DNA of 19,760 nt, taken from contig JAIWNK010000071.1 in assembly GCA_020216845.1 (NCBI GenBank), positions 1-19,760 on the forward strand. The letters are read 5' to 3'. Below the pieces are notes generated by a model. It was not told where the DNA came from, did not search any database, and was given only the letters and a program-made list of their open reading frames with translations. This stretch comes from Anaerolinea sp. Its GTDB lineage: Bacteria; Chloroflexota; Anaerolineae; Anaerolineales; Anaerolineaceae. Below are positions 16,136-19,760 of the stretch, one piece after another. Position 1 is the first letter of the stretch. Every line of letters begins with the position of its first letter. A program made the position numbers and the translations under genes.

Positions 16136-16975
16136 TCAGGCCATTTGCCGCAAAAATCCGCGCACAATTGCCGTCATCTTCGGCACCAACACTTGCCCAG
16201 CTGCCAGCACCTCTTCATGCGTCGTTTCGGCATCGCCATTCAAATTGGCCTTGTTGCTAATCCCTGATAAACCGAGCACACGCGTCCTGCCATGCCGGGC
16301 AACAATCACCTCTGGCACCGTAGACATCCCCACCGCATCGGCGCCAATCGCTCGCAAAAAGCGCAAGTCTGCTGGCGTCTCAAAAGATGGGCCCGCCAGG
16401 CACACATACACGCCCTCGCGCAAGACAATCCCTTGCTCCTGCGCCACCTGACGCGCAACCGCCTGCCATTGCCGATCATATGCCTGACTCATGTCAGGGA
16501 AACGCTCACCAAATTCACTCAGGTTAGGGCCGCGCAATGGATTCAGCCCCGCCATGCCAATCAAGGCAATATGATCCGTGATCAGCATCACATCTCCCGG
16601 TTCAAAATCCGGGTGAACTGCCCCGGCGGCATTCGTCACCACCAACGTTTCAATGCCCAAGCGCTGCATCACCCGCACAGGCAACGTCACCTGCTGCATT
16701 GAGTAACCCTCATAATAATGGGAACGGCCCTGCAAAACCAGCACCGTCTGCCCTTCCAACCTGCCTATCACCAACCGCCCAGCATGACCCTGCACCGTTG
16801 AAGCCGGCCAGTGTGGAATCTCCGCTGTGGGGATAATATCGGCCTCAGCGATCACATCTGCCAGGCCCCCCAACCCCGACCCCAAAATGATCCCTACGCG
16901 CGGGCGCTGCGCTGTGCGGCTGTGAATAAATGCCACCGCCTCATCAATTTCTTGCATTGTAATCCAGTCCGTCAT
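16136..16975 (-). CDS. punA: Purine nucleoside phosphorylase, trimeric (PNP-I) type
   Basis: Cleaves inosine and guanosine (and deoxy forms) with phosphate to the base and ribose-1-phosphate in purine salvage; cytosolic. The 279 residues match the low-molecular-mass trimeric family. Landmarks: LGSGLGG (31-37) and GRSHYYEG (83-90) for phosphate, PHWPASTVQGHAGRLVIG (54-71), NAAGA (115-119), AGPSFETPADLR (194-205) with Glu199 near the base, GMSTVPEVIVARH (216-228), and SNKANL (240-245), where the base-contacting Asn lies. The ATG at 16975 is preferred to the GTG at 16978 because GGAGG is too close to the latter. A TGTTATAAT element lies upstream, so this is likely the first gene of the row that runs towards ftsK. 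Confidence 0.94.
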   Translation of the reverse strand: MTDWITMQEIDEAVAFIHSRTAQRPRVGIILGSGLGGLADVIAEADIIPTAEIPHWPASTVQGHAGRLVIGRLEGQTVLVLQGRSHYYEGYSMQQVTLPVRVMQRLGIETLVVTNAAGAVHPDFEPGDVMLITDHIALIGMAGLNPLRGPNLSEFGERFPDMSQAYDRQWQAVARQVAQEQGIVLREGVYVCLAGPSFETPADLRFLRAIGADAVGMSTVPEVIVARHGRTRVLGLSGISNKANLNGDAETTHEEVLAAGQVLVPKMTAIVRGFLRQMA

Positions 16976-17032
16976 CACTCCTCCAAAAAGTCTTTAAGGC
17001 CAAAGGAATATTACAACACCGGAAGCATGTTG

Positions 17033-17041
17033 ATTATAACA
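17033..17041 (-). promoter_or_regulatory. Extended -10 promoter upstream of punA
   Basis: On the - strand TGTTATAAT is a perfect extended -10 element, placed in the gap between the ltaE stop and the punA start. TTGAGC upstream matches the -35 in four positions but with only a 15-base spacer. Transcription would start near 17026, with a leader of about 50 bases. Confidence 0.55.
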
Positions 17042-17055
17042 GATTAAAGCATCGC

Positions 17056-18108
17056 TCAAACGCGCCGCAGATCGCTCAGCACTTGTTGGAACATATCCAA
17101 CGCATACTGAACAGCTTCATCATCAACCCAATAATGCGTCACCATTCGAAACATACGCTCTCCTACCACCCCAACCCGCACACGGCGTTTGCTCAGCTCA
17201 GCTGCAACCTCTGCCGCTGTGCCAGGAAAGTCCACCGGAAGCGCCGGAAAAACCATATTGGTTTGCGGCATGCCCATCGGCAACGTCACCCCAAAAATTT
17301 CCTTCAGGCCCTTGGCCAAAGAGAACGCTCGGCGATGGTCCTCACTCAGACGATCCACCATTTCTTCCAGGGCCACAATTCCCGCCGCAGCAATTACGCC
17401 AGCCTGACGCATTCCCCCACCCAGTTGCTTGCGCACCCGCCGCGCCTGCCGAATGAATTCCTGCGAGCCGCACAACACAGAGCCAACCGGGGCACACAGA
17501 CCCTTGCTCAAGCAAAACGTCACACTATCCGCCTGCTCCACCAACTGTTCCGCCCTCACCCCCAAGGCAATCGCCGCGTTGAAAATGCGCGCCCCATCCA
17601 CATGCAGTGCCAAACCGTTTGCATGTGCAAACTGTCCTGCCCAACTCATATACGCGGCAGGTAGTGCCACCCCGCCACAACGATTGTGCGTGTTTTCCAG
17701 AATCAGCAATCTCGACACCGGATGATGCACATCATCCGGGCGCAATGCGGCCTTCAGAGCCCATTCCGTCAAAGTGCCATCCGGCTGATTGGGCAAAGTA
17801 TGAATCACCACCCCACCCAACGCTGAAACACCGCCAGCCTCAAATAAAAAGGTATGACCGCGATCGCCCATAATGGCCTCATCCCCCCGCCGACAATGCA
17901 CCAGCGTAGCAATCAGGTTGCCCATCGTGCCCGAAGGCACAAACAAGCCGGCTTCCTTGCCCATCCGTGCCGCAGCCATTTCCTCCAATTGCTTCACCGT
18001 CGGGTCCTCCCCCAACACATCATCCCCTACTGTTGCCTTGGCCATTGCCCGCCGCATGGCAAGTGTTGGCTTCGTCACCGTATCTGATCGCAAGTCTACA
18101 ATATCCAT
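17056..18108 (-). CDS. ltaE: Low-specificity L-threonine aldolase
   Basis: PLP-dependent cytosolic enzyme of the fold type I family that splits L-threonine or L-allo-threonine into glycine and acetaldehyde. At 350 residues it has the usual length. The N-terminus [15 protein letters not shown] is the family opening. PSGTMGN (58-64) is the phosphate loop, His85 in GDRGHTF should stack on the cofactor, [10 protein letters not shown] (169-178) holds the aspartate that contacts the pyridine nitrogen, and Lys202 in [10 protein letters not shown] is the Schiff-base lysine. The ATG is preceded by GGGGAGG with five intervening bases. It follows the pseudouridine synthase gene by 27 bases, so it is likely co-transcribed with lspA and rluD, though the functions are unrelated. 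Confidence 0.94.
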   Translation of the reverse strand: MDIVDLRSDTVTKPTLAMRRAMAKATVGDDVLGEDPTVKQLEEMAAARMGKEAGLFVPSGTMGNLIATLVHCRRGDEAIMGDRGHTFLFEAGGVSALGGVVIHTLPNQPDGTLTEWALKAALRPDDVHHPVSRLLILENTHNRCGGVALPAAYMSWAGQFAHANGLALHVDGARIFNAAIALGVRAEQLVEQADSVTFCLSKGLCAPVGSVLCGSQEFIRQARRVRKQLGGGMRQAGVIAAAGIVALEEMVDRLSEDHRRAFSLAKGLKEIFGVTLPMGMPQTNMVFPALPVDFPGTAAEVAAELSKRRVRVGVVGERMFRMVTHYWVDDEAVQYALDMFQQVLSDLRRV

Positions 18109-18135
18109 TTCGACCTCCCCAAACACTCTTTGAAC

Positions 18136-19071
18136 CTAGAAAACTGCTTGCTGACGACGCAGCGCCTCCAATACAGCCATCAACTCAGGCGGCAACGCAG
18201 CTTCAAACGTGCGCGCCTGTTGCTCACCAGGCAAAACAATGCTCAGCTGAAATGCATGGAGAAAATGCCGCTCAATTTCCAGGCTGGACGTGTGTCGGCC
18301 ATAGACACCATCGCCAACAATTGGGCAGCCAATTAACGCCAAATGCAACCGAATCTGATGTGTACGCCCCGTCAAAGGTCGTGCTTCCAGCAAAGTATGT
18401 TGGGCAAACGTCTCACGCGTGAAATATTCCGTCACGGCTTCGCGGCCCTTGTTCGGCGTGGTAATTGCCATTCGTTTGCGATGCGCCGGGTCACGTCCAA
18501 TCGGCGCCTCGATGCGCCCACTCGGCGTCGGCGGCTTGCCATCTACCAACGCCAAATAGATCTTATGCGCCCGCCGCAAACGGAATTGATCTTGCAGCCA
18601 ACGATGCGCCCGATCATTCTTAGCCATCACAATTAAACCCGATGTGTCCTTATCCAGGCGGTGCACCACACCCGGACGGTGCTCCCCGCCCACCCCTTCC
18701 AGCTCGGGCGCATGGGCCAAAGCGGCATGAACCAGGGTGCCGCTGCTATGCCCAGCAGCCGGGTGCACCACCATGCCAGCAGGTTTGTTCACAATCAGCA
18801 CATCCTCATTCTCAAACACCACATGCAACGGAATATCCTCCGCCACCAAGGCCGTTGGCTGCACCGGCGGAACATTCACCCAAACACGATCACCCGGCTC
18901 AACCAACGTCGAGCTTTTGTTGACCGTCCGGTCATTTATCTGCACCTGCCCCTCTTTGATGAAGGCCTGCAAGCGGGCACGCGAATACTCCGGCAAACAG
19001 GCCACCAGGAATTTATCCAAACGTTCCTGCTCTGCTGCGCGCTGCACAAACAAACGCCCGTCCGAAGCCAT
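18136..19071 (-). CDS. rluD: 23S rRNA-type pseudouridine synthase, RluA/RluD family
   Basis: Converts uridines to pseudouridines in RNA; RluD in E. coli acts on helix 69 of 23S rRNA. The protein has 311 residues. An N-terminal S4 RNA-binding domain (about 17-68, RLDKFLVACLPEYSRARLQ) precedes the catalytic domain, which opens with VLIVNKPAGMVVHPA (91-105) and holds HRLDKDTSGL (137-146) with catalytic Asp140. RPLTGRTHQIRLHL (231-244) is another family motif. Start: ATG at 19071 forms TGATG with the lspA stop; a GTG three bases earlier (19074) gives a GTGA overlap, and both are plausible. The exact rRNA target is inferred from the family and could be that of another RluA member. Confidence 0.92.
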   Translation of the reverse strand: MASDGRLFVQRAAEQERLDKFLVACLPEYSRARLQAFIKEGQVQINDRTVNKSSTLVEPGDRVWVNVPPVQPTALVAEDIPLHVVFENEDVLIVNKPAGMVVHPAAGHSSGTLVHAALAHAPELEGVGGEHRPGVVHRLDKDTSGLIVMAKNDRAHRWLQDQFRLRRAHKIYLALVDGKPPTPSGRIEAPIGRDPAHRKRMAITTPNKGREAVTEYFTRETFAQHTLLEARPLTGRTHQIRLHLALIGCPIVGDGVYGRHTSSLEIERHFLHAFQLSIVLPGEQQARTFEAALPPELMAVLEALRRQQAVF

Positions 19072-19595
19072 CACCCGCCCCCATTTTCGAGCTCAGCTGC
19101 TCGTTCCACCCGCAAGCGTCGCCGCTCTTGCCGCTCTTGCAGCCAAACCCCCAACAGCAACACAAACACCCCAATCGTAATCGCCGAATCCGCCAGGTTG
19201 AACACCGCAAACTTGCCCACCGAAATAAAATCGGTCACATAGCCCTGAATAAACCGGTCAATGAGATTGCCCAAAGCGCCCCCCAATTGCAAACACATTG
19301 CCAGGCGCAAAGTCCAATCATTGCGCGGCACGCGCGGAAAATAGACAAAAATTGCCACCGAAACGGCCACAGCCAACACCATCAGCACCACATTGGCGCC
19401 CTGAAACATGCCAAAGGCCACACCCGTATTGGTTGTGTGAAAAACACGCGCATAAGGGCGCAACCACTCCCACGGCATCCACACCTCGCCAATTGCCAAC
19501 GTATTGCGCACCCAGGTTTTGCTCCACTGATCCAGGAAAACAACCACCCCCGCCACACCCAGCAATAACGCATAATCTTGCAAATATTTTTTCAA
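19071..19595 (-). CDS. lspA: Lipoprotein signal peptidase (signal peptidase II)
   Basis: Membrane aspartyl protease that removes the signal peptide of lipidated prolipoproteins after Lgt has acted. From the TTG at 19595 it has 174 residues, a normal size. Four hydrophobic helices are visible (about 8-22, 66-86, 96-112, 131-151). The family motifs are FLDQWSK (20-26), TTNTGVAFGMF (54-64), GGALGNLIDRF (105-115), YVTDFI (119-124) and FNLADSAI (132-139); the catalytic dyad should be Asp122 and Asp136. The TTG is preferred because GGAGG lies five bases before it; another TTG at 19607 would sit upstream of that site. The tail after the fourth helix is basic with many Arg and Glu. It is the first gene of a likely lspA-rluD-ltaE unit. 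Confidence 0.94.
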   Translation of the reverse strand: MKKYLQDYALLLGVAGVVVFLDQWSKTWVRNTLAIGEVWMPWEWLRPYARVFHTTNTGVAFGMFQGANVVLMVLAVAVSVAIFVYFPRVPRNDWTLRLAMCLQLGGALGNLIDRFIQGYVTDFISVGKFAVFNLADSAITIGVFVLLLGVWLQERQERRRLRVERAAELENGGG

Positions 19596-19622
19596 GCGCT
19601 CCTCCAAAAAATCTATCCTTTA

Positions 19623-19652
19623 ATTGTACCGCAAATATCCCCCTCGCGCCAA
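19623..19652 (-). promoter_or_regulatory. Candidate promoter of the lspA-rluD-ltaE unit
   Basis: On the - strand TACAAT (19623-19628, 5 of 6) has TTGGCG (19647-19652, 3 of 6) 18 bases upstream. A start near 19616 would give a leader of about 20 bases containing the GGAGG site. The -10 is convincing, the -35 less so. Confidence 0.4.
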
Positions 19653-19760
19653 ACAAAGCAACTGAACTCCAGCAGTTCTCAATATGGAGGGATAGACCAA
19701 GCCTTTGGTGAGGACTGTGCAGAAGGGAACAAGCTAAAACAGCTGATCAGCGTTCTTCCG
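19653..19760. other. Unassigned right end with reversed strand composition
   Basis: No gene is recognised here. A + frame is open to the window edge and reads QYGGIDQAFGEDCAEG in its middle, but it has no ATG, GTG or TTG start after the lspA promoter. A - frame reading in from the edge is open until a TGA near 19684. GCTGATCAGC (19742-19751) is a perfect palindrome, and GAACT/AGTTC forms a 5-bp inverted repeat with a 5-base loop (about 19664-19678). The + strand here is G-rich rather than C-rich, unlike the rest of the window. Confidence 0.3.

Overview
The window most likely comes from a bacterium of the phylum Chloroflexota, probably class Anaerolineae. This is an inference from protein style: Pro/Thr-rich linkers after membrane anchors, a multi-TM/GAF/helix-turn-helix protein, an ABC-2/SpoIIM permease and a TIGR01777 epimerase, together with moderately high GC. 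No rRNA or other phylogenetic marker is present to confirm it. The region is dense chromosomal housekeeping DNA. I see no complete mobile element, CRISPR array, tRNA or rRNA, and no stretch over 300 bases without a gene.

Layout. Positions 1-2640 read on the + strand: the 3' part of purB (purine synthesis), then glnA (glutamine synthetase) with its own good promoter and a clear intrinsic terminator. From 2644 nearly everything reads on the - strand. In - strand transcription order, from high to low coordinates, the groups are: (a) lspA-rluD-ltaE (signal peptidase II, pseudouridine synthase, threonine aldolase); (b) punA, an unknown two-TM surface protein, a GNAT acetyltransferase, a 7TM-GAF-HTH protein, a three-S1-domain protein, ftsK, a CDP-alcohol phosphatidyltransferase and lgt; (c) an ABC exporter, with ATPase and a permease carrying a C-terminal SpoIIM domain; (d) a TIGR01777 epimerase; (e) a CAX-type Ca2+/H+ antiporter coupled to an SH3b-domain protein. 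The only + strand gene in the - strand block is a small HNH endonuclease (5272-5775), divergent from the epimerase.

How the genes relate. Several - strand genes overlap by 4-11 bp (cax/SH3b, ABC ATPase/permease, S1/ftsK, lspA/rluD), so these pairs are probably translationally coupled. The window holds two of the lipoprotein-maturation enzymes (lgt, lspA), a membrane phospholipid enzyme and the FtsK chromosome translocase, so envelope and division functions are prominent. purB and punA represent purine synthesis and salvage.

The least understood parts are the 7TM-GAF-HTH protein (12961-14844), which looks like a membrane-bound one-component sensor without a kinase domain, and the ABC-2/SpoIIM fused permease (5837-7255). 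The last ~80 bases reverse the strand composition seen elsewhere and may be the edge of something different. I did not find a clear-cut new defence or mobile system.
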